This document shows positions 41,837-49,657 of a stretch of DNA of 64,000 nt, piece by piece. The translations under genes were made by a program, and so were the position numbers. How positions within the stretch are numbered: position 1 is the first letter of the stretch; each line of letters begins with the position of its first letter. The stretch lies in the NCBI RefSeq assembly GCF_042685265.1, contig NZ_JBHUMX010000035.1; one strand, given 5' to 3'. The notes beneath the pieces were generated by a model, which saw only the letters and a program-made list of their open reading frames with translations, had not been told where the DNA came from and searched no databases. Source of the stretch: Oceanobacillus_B kapialis. GTDB lineage: Bacteria; Bacillota; Bacilli; Bacillales; Amphibacillaceae.

Positions 41837-43123
41837 ATGCAGAAAATGTTAGTTGAGGGTGGTCATTTATTGAATGGCCAAGTACGAATCAGTGGAGCTA
41901 AAAACAGCGCAGTAGCGTTATTACCAGCTGCCATTCTTGCTGATTCTGAGGTGACCATTGAAGGACTACCGGAAATTTCTGATGTTTACACATTAGGAGA
42001 TTTGTTGGAAGAGATTGGTGGGAAGGTTTCCTGGGATGGACAAACTGTGCATATTAATCCTGAAAATATGATTGCAATGCCATTGCCAAATGGCAAAGTA
42101 AAGAAACTGAGAGCCTCCTATTACTTTATGGGAGCGATGCTTGGGAAATTTAAAAAAGCAGTAATTGGCCTTCCTGGGGGTTGTTTCCTTGGTCCACGTC
42201 CGATTGATCAGCATATTAAAGGCTTTGAAGCGCTTGGTGCGGAAGTAACAAATGAACAAGGTGCTATTTATTTACGTGCAGATGAGCTTCGCGGAGCAAG
42301 AATCTACTTGGACGTTGTGAGTGTTGGTGCAACCATTAATATTATGCTTGCTGCTGTAAGGGCCAAAGGAAAAACAATTATTGAAAACGCAGCGAAAGAA
42401 CCAGAGATTATTGACGTAGCGACATTGCTTACCAATATGGGTGCGAAGATTAAAGGAGTAGGAACAGACGTTATTCGTATTGAAGGTGTACCTGAATTAA
42501 ATGGCTGTAAACACACTATCATTCCCGATCGTATTGAGGCGGGAACTTACGCAATTGCAGCTGCAGCCCAGGGGAAAGAGGTTGTGATCGACAATGTTAT
42601 TCCACAGCATCTGGAATCTCTTCTGGCTAAGCTAAGAGAGATGGGCGTCACGGTAGAAGAAAGTGATGAACAACTCCTTATCGCGCCGAAAGAGCCTTTA
42701 AAAAGCGTGGATATTAAAACCTTGGTCTATCCTGGTTTTCCTACAGACCTGCAACAGCCGTTTACTTCTTTGCTGACAAAAGCAACCAATACCGGTGTGG
42801 TTACGGATACGATTTATTCAGCCCGTTTAAAGCATATTGATGAGCTAAGAAGAATGAATGCCTCCATCAAAGTGGAAGGTGGCTCGGCGATCGTCTCTGG
42901 ACCTGTACAATTAGAAGGTGCGAAAGTAAAAGCCTCGGACTTACGTGCAGGTGCGGCGCTTATTATAGCAGGCCTAATGGCAAACGGCATCACGGAGATA
43001 ACAGGCCTTGAGCATATCGACAGAGGATATGATCATTTTACCGAAAAGCTTACACAGCTTGGCGCCAAAGTATGGCGTGAGGAAATGACAGAAGAGGAAG
43101 TTATTCAATTCCAAAACTCTTAA
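41837..43123 (+). CDS. murZ: UDP-N-acetylglucosamine 1-carboxyvinyltransferase (second type, MurA2/MurZ)
   Basis: A 428-residue enolpyruvyl transferase of the first committed step of peptidoglycan synthesis. KN (22-23) in GAKNSAVAL and the fosfomycin-target C116 in GLPGGCFLGPRPIDQH are present; the sequence matches the MurZ/MurAB paralogue in this locus (between tal and rho) rather than MurAA. The frame is open for another 60 codons upstream, but conservation starts at ATG 41837; its ribosome-binding site is weak (GGGG about 11 bases away). The 296 bases upstream contain no recognised element apart from a weak TACAAT at 41626. Confidence 0.93.
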   Translation: MQKMLVEGGHLLNGQVRISGAKNSAVALLPAAILADSEVTIEGLPEISDVYTLGDLLEEIGGKVSWDGQTVHINPENMIAMPLPNGKVKKLRASYYFMGAMLGKFKKAVIGLPGGCFLGPRPIDQHIKGFEALGAEVTNEQGAIYLRADELRGARIYLDVVSVGATINIMLAAVRAKGKTIIENAAKEPEIIDVATLLTNMGAKIKGVGTDVIRIEGVPELNGCKHTIIPDRIEAGTYAIAAAAQGKEVVIDNVIPQHLESLLAKLREMGVTVEESDEQLLIAPKEPLKSVDIKTLVYPGFPTDLQQPFTSLLTKATNTGVVTDTIYSARLKHIDELRRMNASIKVEGGSAIVSGPVQLEGAKVKASDLRAGAALIIAGLMANGITEITGLEHIDRGYDHFTEKLTQLGAKVWREEMTEEEVIQFQNS

Positions 43124-43172
43124 CACGCTTGCCTCAAATGACAATAAGGATAAACAATGTAGTATTTAAATG

Positions 43173-43242
43173 GATAAGGTGTGTCAGGAGTGATAGTAGC
43201 TCAAGCTACTAGTGGAAAGCAATCCTCCTGAACAACCTTATC
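43173..43242 (+). other. Structured 70-base element between murZ and rho
   Basis: GATAAGGT pairs with ACCTTATC, TCAGGAG with CTCCTGA, and TAGTAGCT with AGCTACTA, all nested (23 base pairs). The first two stems are separated by a symmetric GTG/ACA internal loop and a 3/13-base asymmetric loop (TGA against GTGGAAAGCAATC). No T-run follows, so it is not a simple terminator. It lies 382 bases before the rho start. Confidence 0.7.
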
Positions 43243-43330
43243 TTAGCTTTTTAATTTGTACCAATAAAGCGATATCAAAGATAAGGTGTATTTTTACTAT
43301 GAAAAGGGTAGACTGATTTTAAGTGTATGA

Positions 43331-43369
43331 GAAAAAGGAAGCCATACCGCCTGGGGCTTCCTTTTCTAT
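43331..43369 (+). terminator. Terminator-like hairpin before rho
   Basis: GAAAAAGGAAGCC pairs with GGCTTCCTTTTC across an 11-base loop with a TTTTCT tail. It ends murZ-derived transcripts or acts as a rho leader attenuator; the 500-base murZ-rho gap otherwise holds only the structured element at 43173. Confidence 0.8.
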
Positions 43370-43623
43370 TAATTTAAGAAATCGTAAAAAATAGAGTTGA
43401 ATAATAGTATGCAAAAGAGTATTATGGAATATGCTTAATACAGATTAAGGATATGATCTTCAGATCCAACTACCGTAACTTCTTCATTTCTACGAAGCCT
43501 GACCTTCCAACTAAGAAGTTTGCAATTCTCAATGAACACATATACGTACAGCAGCTTTGTGTTGTACGAAAGCAATTTTTTAATTTTATTTATATTTTAA
43601 AAACAAATAGGCGTGGTGATTTT

Positions 43624-44904
43624 ATGGCAGCATTAACAATCTCTCATTTGGAAACATTGAAACTGAAAGAAATTTATAACCTGGCGAGAGAATATAAGGT
43701 ATCCTATTACGCGAAGCTGACAAAAAAGGAATTAATTTTTGCCATTTTAAAGGCACAAGCGGAAAAGGATGGCTACTTATTTATGGATGGTATATTGGAA
43801 ATTATTCCATCTGAAGGCTTTGGCTTTCTACGCCCAATTAACTATTCTCCAAGTGCAGAAGATATTTATATTTCTGCATCGCAAATTCGTAGATTCGATT
43901 TACGAAATGGAGATAAAGTGTCAGGTAAAGTACGACCACCAAAAGAAAACGAACGCTATTATGGGTTATTACATGTAGATGCAGTAAACGGAGAAGACCC
44001 AGAAACTGCAAAAGAGCGTGTTCATTTTCCGGCATTAACGGCATTGTATCCAGATCGTCTTATGCAATTGGAAAATGAAACAAGCCGATTATCAACTCGC
44101 ATTATTGACTTAATGACGCCAGTTGGTTTCGGACAAAGGGGACTTATTGTCGCTCCTCCAAAAGCAGGGAAAACGATGCTGTTAAAGGAAATTGCCAACA
44201 GTATTTCCCAAAACCATCCAGAAGCAAAGCTTATCATTTTACTAGTAGATGAACGGCCAGAGGAAGTAACGGACATTGAACGCTCCGTGCACCCTGATGT
44301 TGATGTTGTAAGCTCTACATTCGATGAAGTTCCAGAAAGTCATATAAAGGTCTCAGAGCTTGTACTAGAGCGAGCAATGCGCCTTGTGGAGCATAAACGG
44401 GATGTTATTGTTTTAATGGATAGTATTACGAGACTTGCTAGAGCATACAATCTTGTTATTCCTCCAAGTGGGCGTACGCTTTCTGGCGGTATTGATCCAG
44501 CAGCTTTTCATCGTCCAAAACGTTTCTTCGGCGCAGCGCGTAACATCGAAGAGGGGGGAAGCTTTACCATTCTTGCAACAGCACTAGTGGACACAGGTTC
44601 TCGAATGGATGATGTGATTTATGAAGAATTTAAAGGTACCGGTAATATGGAGCTGCATCTTGATCGTAATCTTGCACAACGTCGTATTTTCCCAGCTATC
44701 GATATTCTTCGCTCTGGTACAAGAAAAGAAGAATTGCTTGTCGATAAAGGGCACTTGGATAAAATCTGGGCAATTCGCAAAACGATGCAGGATTCAAACG
44801 AATTTCTTGAGCGTTTCATGAGAAGGTTGAAGGCATCTAAAAACAATGAAGAGTTCTTTCAACAAATGGACGAAGAAATGAAACGTAAAGGAACAAAAAG
44901 GTAA
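43624..44904 (+). CDS. rho: Transcription termination factor Rho
   Basis: A 426-residue hexameric RNA-dependent ATPase. The N-terminal helix bundle (LKEIYNLAREYKVSYYAKL) and CSD RNA-binding domain (SEGFGFLRPINY) precede the ATPase core with Walker A APPKAGKTMLLK, Walker B VIVLMDSITRLARAYN, and the C-terminal LDRNLAQRRIFPAIDI. The frame is open further upstream but ATG 43624 is the family start, with GGTGATTTT before it. rpmE, tdk and prfA follow as in B. subtilis. Confidence 0.95.
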   Translation: MAALTISHLETLKLKEIYNLAREYKVSYYAKLTKKELIFAILKAQAEKDGYLFMDGILEIIPSEGFGFLRPINYSPSAEDIYISASQIRRFDLRNGDKVSGKVRPPKENERYYGLLHVDAVNGEDPETAKERVHFPALTALYPDRLMQLENETSRLSTRIIDLMTPVGFGQRGLIVAPPKAGKTMLLKEIANSISQNHPEAKLIILLVDERPEEVTDIERSVHPDVDVVSSTFDEVPESHIKVSELVLERAMRLVEHKRDVIVLMDSITRLARAYNLVIPPSGRTLSGGIDPAAFHRPKRFFGAARNIEEGGSFTILATALVDTGSRMDDVIYEEFKGTGNMELHLDRNLAQRRIFPAIDILRSGTRKEELLVDKGHLDKIWAIRKTMQDSNEFLERFMRRLKASKNNEEFFQQMDEEMKRKGTKR

Positions 44905-44942
44905 GTCAATTTTGATTGGAAATAATTTTTAGGTACTGACTA

Positions 44943-44971
44943 TTGCAATCAAATTCCCTGACTGTTATAAT
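44943..44971 (+). promoter_or_regulatory. Strong promoter for the L31 gene
   Basis: TTGCAA, exact 17-base spacer, TATAAT, with an extended TGTTATAAT; 95 bases before the gene start. Confidence 0.82.
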
Positions 44972-45066
44972 CTTTTTATGTGAGTTTTGATAAGGTATTG
45001 CACCTATGACGGCTCTTACAATAACTCTGTTTCCAAGGATTCAGGGCAAAAAGGAGTGGAAATGAA

Positions 45067-45312
45067 ATGAAAAAGGATATTCATCCAGAGTACAGAAAAG
45101 TAGTATTTCTTGATACTAGTTCAGATTTCAAATTCTTGAGTGGTTCTACACAAAGCTCAGAAGAAACAATTGAATGGGAAGATGGTAACACATACCCATT
45201 AATCCGTGTTGAGATCAGTTCAGATTCTCATCCTTTCTACACTGGTAAACAGAAAGCTGACAAAGTCGGCGGCCGTGTTGACCGATTCAAGAAAAAATAT
45301 AATATGAATTAA
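45067..45312 (+). CDS. rpmE2: Ribosomal protein L31 type B (zinc-free)
   Basis: An 81-residue L31 of type B. MKKDIHPEYRKVVFLDTSSD and the long C-terminal part with FYTGKQKADKVGGRVDRF identify L31, but the four zinc-binding Cys of the standard type are missing. The locus between rho and tdk holds the zinc-type rpmE in B. subtilis, while the type B paralogue (ytiA) is elsewhere and induced when zinc is low. AAAAGGAG precedes ATG. No Zur-like box is visible near its strong promoter, so expression is probably constitutive here. Confidence 0.9.
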   Translation: MKKDIHPEYRKVVFLDTSSDFKFLSGSTQSSEETIEWEDGNTYPLIRVEISSDSHPFYTGKQKADKVGGRVDRFKKKYNMN

Positions 45313-45356
45313 TAGTTAAATGCTAAATGTGTCAGTCAGATATGCATTTATGCAGG

Positions 45357-45394
45357 AAAACAGGCAAATCGTCTATAAATTTGCCTGTTTTTTT
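45357..45394 (+). terminator. Terminator of rpmE2
   Basis: AAAACAGGCAAAT pairs with ATTTGCCTGTTTT followed by Ts. Confidence 0.9.
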
Positions 45395-45448
45395 ACTTTT
45401 ACATAACATATAAATGTTGGATTAATAAAGGAAAGGAGCGCGTAGCTC

Positions 45449-46069
45449 ATGTACGTGATGAAACAAAGCGGTTGGGTTGAAGTGATCTGTGGGAGTATGT
45501 TTTCCGGAAAGTCGGAAGAGCTAATTAGAAGAGTTCGTCGTGCGACTTATGCGAATCTTAGTGTACGTGTGTTTAAGCCTGTCATTGACAACAGGTATGA
45601 TAAAGAGTCTGTTGTATCTCATAATGGGACATCCATTATCGCCCGCCCTGTAAAAAGCTCTGATGAAATGTTGCAATACGTGGACAAGCGTGTGGACATT
45701 ATTGGAATTGATGAAATACAGTTCTTTGACGAGAATGTGGTAGAAGTAGTAGAAGAGCTTGCTAATTTAGGGATAAGGGTAGTTGTTGCTGGCTTGGATA
45801 CAGACTTCCGAGGGGAACCTTTTGGGCCAATGCCTAAGTTAATGGCACTGAGTGAATCGGTTACCAAATTAAATGCAATTTGCCCTGTTTGTGGATCACC
45901 TGCAAGCCGTACACAACGCTTAATTAATGGCAAACCTGCATCCTATGATGATCCGATTATTCTTGTTGGTGCTTCTGAATCGTACGAGCCGCGCTGCCGT
46001 CATCATCATGAAGTGCCTAATAAGCCAACCAATCAAATCCTATCCGGTTTATCCAACCAATTGAAGTAA
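45449..46069 (+). CDS. tdk: Thymidine kinase
   Basis: A 206-residue type II thymidine kinase of pyrimidine salvage. Phosphate loop CGSMFSGKSEELIRRVRR, the catalytic Glu in DEIQFFD, and the zinc ribbon Cys pair CPVCGSPASRTQR with RCRHHHEVP are present. AAGGAGCGCG precedes the ATG; MYVMKQSGW agrees with the B. subtilis start. The gene is complete and ends in a terminator whose first arm starts at the stop codon. Confidence 0.95.
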   Translation: MYVMKQSGWVEVICGSMFSGKSEELIRRVRRATYANLSVRVFKPVIDNRYDKESVVSHNGTSIIARPVKSSDEMLQYVDKRVDIIGIDEIQFFDENVVEVVEELANLGIRVVVAGLDTDFRGEPFGPMPKLMALSESVTKLNAICPVCGSPASRTQRLINGKPASYDDPIILVGASESYEPRCRHHHEVPNKPTNQILSGLSNQLK

Positions 46070-46094
46070 AAGCGCCTGTCTTGGCGCTTTTTTT
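46068..46094 (+). terminator. Terminator of tdk
   Basis: AAAAGCGCC-TGTCTT-GGCGCTTTTTTT. Confidence 0.9.
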
Positions 46095-46134
46095 AATAGG
46101 TATTAATTGAATTCAATCGCTTTCTTCAATTATT

Positions 46135-46163
46135 TTGACCTTCCTACATGAGTATACTATAAT
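46135..46163 (+). promoter_or_regulatory. Sigma-A promoter of prfA-prmC
   Basis: TTGACC, 17-base spacer, TATAAT, 31 bases before the prfA start. Confidence 0.82.
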
Positions 46164-46193
46164 TATACTGTTAATCTGAAAGAGGTGACCGGG

Positions 46194-47264
46194 ATGTTAG
46201 ATCGTTTACAAACATTAGAAAACCGTTACGATAAATTAAATGAAATGTTAAGTGATCCGGAAATTATAAACGATACGGCCAAGCTAAGAGAATATTCCAA
46301 GGAACAAGCTGGCCTTGAGGACGTTGTTCAGGCATACCGCGAATACAAGGACATTACTTCCCAACTGCAAGATGCGAAAGAAATGATGGAAGATAATCTT
46401 GATAGCGATATGCAAGAAATGGTGAAAATGGAAATCATAGAACTACAAGAGTCTAAGGAAGAGCTAGAAGAAAGAATGAAAATCCTTCTACTGCCAAAAG
46501 ACCCGAATGATGACAAGAACGTGTTCATGGAAATCCGTGGAGCTGCAGGTGGAGATGAAGCAGCCTTGTTTGCCGGAGATCTATACCGCATGTATTCTCG
46601 CTATGCAGAGCAATATGGTTGGAAAACGGAAGTCATGGAAGCGAGCACCACAGGTGTTGGTGGGTACAAGGAAATTATCTTTATGATTAATGGAAATGGC
46701 GCGTACTCTAAATTGAAGTTTGAAAACGGGGCACATCGTGTGCAACGTGTTCCAGAGACTGAATCAGGTGGACGTATTCATACCTCCACTGCTACAGTTG
46801 CTGTACTTCCAGAAGCTGAAGAAGTGGAAATAGATATCAACGAAAAAGATATTCGAGTGGATACCTTTGCATCTAGTGGACCAGGTGGGCAAAGTGTGAA
46901 CACGACCATGTCAGCGGTTCGACTAACGCACGTTCCAACAGGTGTTGTCGTGTCGATTCAGGATGAAAAGTCGCAAATTAAGAACAAAGAAAAAGCAATG
47001 AAGGTGCTTCGTGCTCGTATTTATGATAAATATCAACAGGAAGCCCAGGCAGAAATTGATGAGAACCGTAAATCAGCAGTCGGTACCGGGGATCGTTCTG
47101 AACGTATTAGAACGTACAACTTCCCGCAAAATCGTGTAACAGACCATCGAATCGGGCTGACGATTCAAAAGCTTGACCAGATTTTACAAGGAAAGCTGGA
47201 TGAGTTTATTGATGCCCTTTTAGTAGAAGAACAAACCAAGAAATTAGAGCAAATTGGTGAATAG
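46194..47264 (+). CDS. prfA: Peptide chain release factor 1
   Basis: A 356-residue release factor for UAA/UAG. The peptidyl-hydrolysis motif GGQ is at residues 231-233 (SGPGGQSVNTT) and the codon-recognition tripeptide lies in RVPETESGGRIHTS. AGAGGTG lies 6 bases before ATG 46194; an in-frame GTG at 46185 overlaps it. prmC, its methyltransferase, follows after a single base, so the modifier and its substrate are translated together. Confidence 0.96.
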   Translation: MLDRLQTLENRYDKLNEMLSDPEIINDTAKLREYSKEQAGLEDVVQAYREYKDITSQLQDAKEMMEDNLDSDMQEMVKMEIIELQESKEELEERMKILLLPKDPNDDKNVFMEIRGAAGGDEAALFAGDLYRMYSRYAEQYGWKTEVMEASTTGVGGYKEIIFMINGNGAYSKLKFENGAHRVQRVPETESGGRIHTSTATVAVLPEAEEVEIDINEKDIRVDTFASSGPGGQSVNTTMSAVRLTHVPTGVVVSIQDEKSQIKNKEKAMKVLRARIYDKYQQEAQAEIDENRKSAVGTGDRSERIRTYNFPQNRVTDHRIGLTIQKLDQILQGKLDEFIDALLVEEQTKKLEQIGE

Positions 47265-47265
47265 T

Positions 47266-48120
47266 ATGGATTCACTTAAACAATATGAAGTCCTTCAATG
47301 GGCTTCTCTTTTTTTAGAAGAACATCAACGAGAAGCCGGTGTGGCGCAAATATTGTTACAGCACCATCTTGGCAAAGGTCGGGCGCAATTTTATGCAGAT
47401 ATGCAAGAGAAGGTGCCAGAAACATTAGTGGAGCGATTTGAACGTGATATTAAAGAGCATGCACGTACTGGTGTCCCTGTTCAGCATTTGATTGGAGAGG
47501 AAATATTTTTTGATAGAAGCTTTAAGGTGACGCGAGATGTATTAATCCCTCGCCCTGAAACAGAAGAGCTTGTCCAGCATGTGATTAAAAATGCGCCTAA
47601 AGAAGCTCCGATTACAATTGTAGATGTAGGGACAGGAAGTGGCATTATTGGAATTACACTTGCTCTTGAGCTTCCACATGCCACCGTTTATGCGACAGAT
47701 ATTTCTCCTGAGGCGTTAGCAATTGCCAAACGGAATGCGACAGAGCTTGGAGCAGCTGTCAACTTTTTGCAAGGGAATTTCTTGCAACCACTGCAAGACG
47801 CAGATGTTAAGGTAGATGTGCTAGTTTCCAACCCTCCTTACATCGCAAGGAAGGAAGCGGCGTCTCTATCGGACACTGTCAAAAATTTTGATCCAGAGCT
47901 AGCTCTTTTTGCAGATGAGGAAGGGCTTGCTGCATATAAGGTGATCACAAAGCAGGCAACAGCTATTTTGCGGTCTGGAGGTAGTATCGCTTATGAAATT
48001 GGACACGAACAAGCTGGTGAAGTTACTACTATTATTAAAAAAGAATTCCCTTCTTCACATGTCTCAACCGTTAAAGACATAAATGGCAAGGATCGTATTA
48101 TAACAGCAGCCCTTTCATAG
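47266..48120 (+). CDS. prmC: Release-factor glutamine methyltransferase PrmC
   Basis: A 284-residue SAM-dependent enzyme that methylates the Gln of the GGQ motif in RF1 and RF2. The SAM loop IVDVGTGSGIIGITLALE and the catalytic NPPY at residues 189-192 (VSNPPYIARKEA) are intact, as is the N-terminal helical domain. ATG 47266 begins one base after the prfA stop. A terminator overlaps the stop codon. Confidence 0.95.
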   Translation: MDSLKQYEVLQWASLFLEEHQREAGVAQILLQHHLGKGRAQFYADMQEKVPETLVERFERDIKEHARTGVPVQHLIGEEIFFDRSFKVTRDVLIPRPETEELVQHVIKNAPKEAPITIVDVGTGSGIIGITLALELPHATVYATDISPEALAIAKRNATELGAAVNFLQGNFLQPLQDADVKVDVLVSNPPYIARKEAASLSDTVKNFDPELALFADEEGLAAYKVITKQATAILRSGGSIAYEIGHEQAGEVTTIIKKEFPSSHVSTVKDINGKDRIITAALS

Positions 48121-48133
48121 GGGCTGTTTTTTT
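48107..48133 (+). terminator. Terminator of prfA-prmC
   Basis: CAGCCC-TTTCATAG-GGGCTG followed by seven Ts; the loop includes the stop codon. Confidence 0.88.
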
Positions 48134-48183
48134 ACTAAATTCAGTGCCTTCTACTTAATTTAAACTATTTTTATAGATTAATA

Positions 48184-48213
48184 GTTTAAAATGGTTCGCC
48201 CCTGACCATACTG
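48184..48213 (+). promoter_or_regulatory. Candidate sigma-F promoter of spoIIR
   Basis: GTTTA fits the sigma-F -35 consensus GYWTA, followed by 15 bases and GACCATACTG, a partial match to GGnRAnAnTW. spoIIR is transcribed by sigma-F in B. subtilis; the -10 here is imperfect. Confidence 0.4.
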
Positions 48214-48244
48214 TTGCTAGTACAAACAGTTGGAAGGGGTTTTT

Positions 48245-48850
48245 ATGTTGAAGAAACTAGTAATGTTTGCATTTATACTTCTTATATTATTTATTACGTT
48301 TCCATTGGTTGGGATGGGCAAGTTTAAAGAGGAACAGGCAGGAACTGATTATCAGGTGATCCCTGATGATGCCATTAGATTAAGGATTTTAGCAAATAGT
48401 GATCGTGAACAAGACCAGTCGCTTAAAAGAAAGGTACGTGATGAAGTAAATGAAGTTATTACAGAATGGGTGGAAGATATTACGGAGATTGAGAAAGCTC
48501 GTCAGTTAATTGAAACACGCATTCCGGAAATTGAAGGTATTGTACAAGATGTCTTAAAAGAAGAAGGCTCACACAGCTCCTTTGAGGTTGAGTATGGTTC
48601 AAACGTAACTTTCCCTACAAAACTATATGGCGACTATGTCTACCCTGCTGGTGACTATGAAGCAGTTCTAATTACAATTGGTGAAGGAAAGGGAGATAAT
48701 TGGTGGTGTGTTTTGTTCCCTCCTCTTTGTTTTCTAGATTTCTCGAATGGTACAAGTGTTGCGTCTGCAGAGGCGTCTGAAGAGGAAGAGCAGGTGGAAG
48801 AAGAGGCAGAGGTGAAATTTTTTCTATTTGAATGGTTTGGTTGGTCATAA
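48245..48850 (+). CDS. spoIIR: Stage II sporulation protein R
   Basis: A 201-residue secreted signalling protein made in the forespore that triggers SpoIIGA processing of pro-sigma-E in the mother cell. A signal sequence (LVMFAFILLILFITFPLVG) is followed by the SpoIIR core RLRILANSDREQDQSLKRKVRDEV and GDYVYPAGDYEAVLITIGEG, NWWCVLFPPLCFLD. GGAAGGGG 8-9 bases before ATG 48245 is chosen over the in-frame TTG at 48230. The acidic E-rich C-terminal stretch is long. Neighbours prmC and the ywl genes match B. subtilis. Confidence 0.93.
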   Translation: MLKKLVMFAFILLILFITFPLVGMGKFKEEQAGTDYQVIPDDAIRLRILANSDREQDQSLKRKVRDEVNEVITEWVEDITEIEKARQLIETRIPEIEGIVQDVLKEEGSHSSFEVEYGSNVTFPTKLYGDYVYPAGDYEAVLITIGEGKGDNWWCVLFPPLCFLDFSNGTSVASAEASEEEEQVEEEAEVKFFLFEWFGWS

Positions 48851-48918
48851 ACATTTCACTTCAGCATAAACTAGAGTAATATAACGGAACCTATTAAAAA
48901 TAGTAGAGGTGATTGAAT

Positions 48919-49320
48919 ATGAAACTAATCCCAGCAAAACAAGTGGATCTAAAGAAGTTAGAGGGTTTTTTGGATAAGAATGAAAGTGTTAATAAAGCAA
49001 GTTTAGTAAGATCAGGTTATGTAGTAGAGATAGCTGAAGAGGTAGTGGGCTGTTTTTCATTGGAAATGCTTGAGGATGGAATCTATTGGTTGAAGCAATT
49101 ATATATTACACAGCAACATGCATCGAAGCTCCCTGTACTACTAGAAGCAATTCTTACTCTTGCAAAGCAACAACAAGCTAAAAGTGTTTATGTCCACAGT
49201 CACCAACCAGTCGTGGATATTTTATTAGAAGCATTACAATTTCATCCACAGAAAGAAAAGATGTTCGTGGATAAGTATACAGCAGAAGAAGGAAATTGGT
49301 GGTTATACCATGTTTCTTAA
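48919..49320 (+). CDS. GNAT-like protein at the ywlB position
   Basis: A 133-residue protein with a shortened GNAT layout: SLVRSGYVVEIAEEVVGCFSLE, then an alpha/beta half with KQLYITQQHASKLPVLLEAIL. The acetyl-CoA binding loop is poorly conserved, so enzymatic activity is uncertain. AGAGGTGA lies 6 bases before ATG 48919. The place between spoIIR and tsaC is where B. subtilis has the ywlB acetyltransferase-like gene. Confidence 0.7.
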   Translation: MKLIPAKQVDLKKLEGFLDKNESVNKASLVRSGYVVEIAEEVVGCFSLEMLEDGIYWLKQLYITQQHASKLPVLLEAILTLAKQQQAKSVYVHSHQPVVDILLEALQFHPQKEKMFVDKYTAEEGNWWLYHVS

Positions 49321-49332
49321 TGAAATATTCAG

Positions 49333-49450
49333 TTATCAACAGAATTAGTGGATAACCTGTGTGAAAACTGTGTATAAGTGGGTTTGAATGTTTATAACTG
49401 CTGCTAAGTTGAGGATAACTTCTCGTATAAAAAGAAAAGCCTGTGGATAA
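49333..49450. promoter_or_regulatory. DnaA-box cluster (five boxes)
   Basis: Boxes of the TTATnCACA type: 49333-49341 TTATCAACA (+), 49347-49355 TTATCCACT (-), 49369-49377 TTATACACA (-, perfect), 49410-49418 TTATCCTCA (-), 49442-49450 TTATCCACA (-, perfect). Two perfect and three one-mismatch boxes in 118 bases. The ywlB-ywlC interval is a known stable DnaA-binding site in B. subtilis. The 337-base gap holds only this cluster and the terminator below. Confidence 0.78.
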
Positions 49451-49466
49451 CCATAGGCTTTTTGCG
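49433..49466 (+). terminator. Terminator containing a DnaA box in its loop
   Basis: AAAAGCCT ... AGGCTTTTT with an inner TGG/CCA pair; the loop region carries the DnaA box at 49442. Confidence 0.75.
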
Positions 49467-49657
49467 TTGTGTTAGGCTGGGTAACGAAGAGTGTTGTGGA
49501 TGAATGGTAGTCATTGTTAAATCTCTTTTATATATAATTGGAATTTCACTTAGTTGAGTACCCTACCCACCCATGTGAGATTCTCTGAAGCAAGGATGCG
49601 TGCTTTGCGAAATATCGGGGAATCTACTAAAATGGGTACAGGAAAAGAGGGACATGA

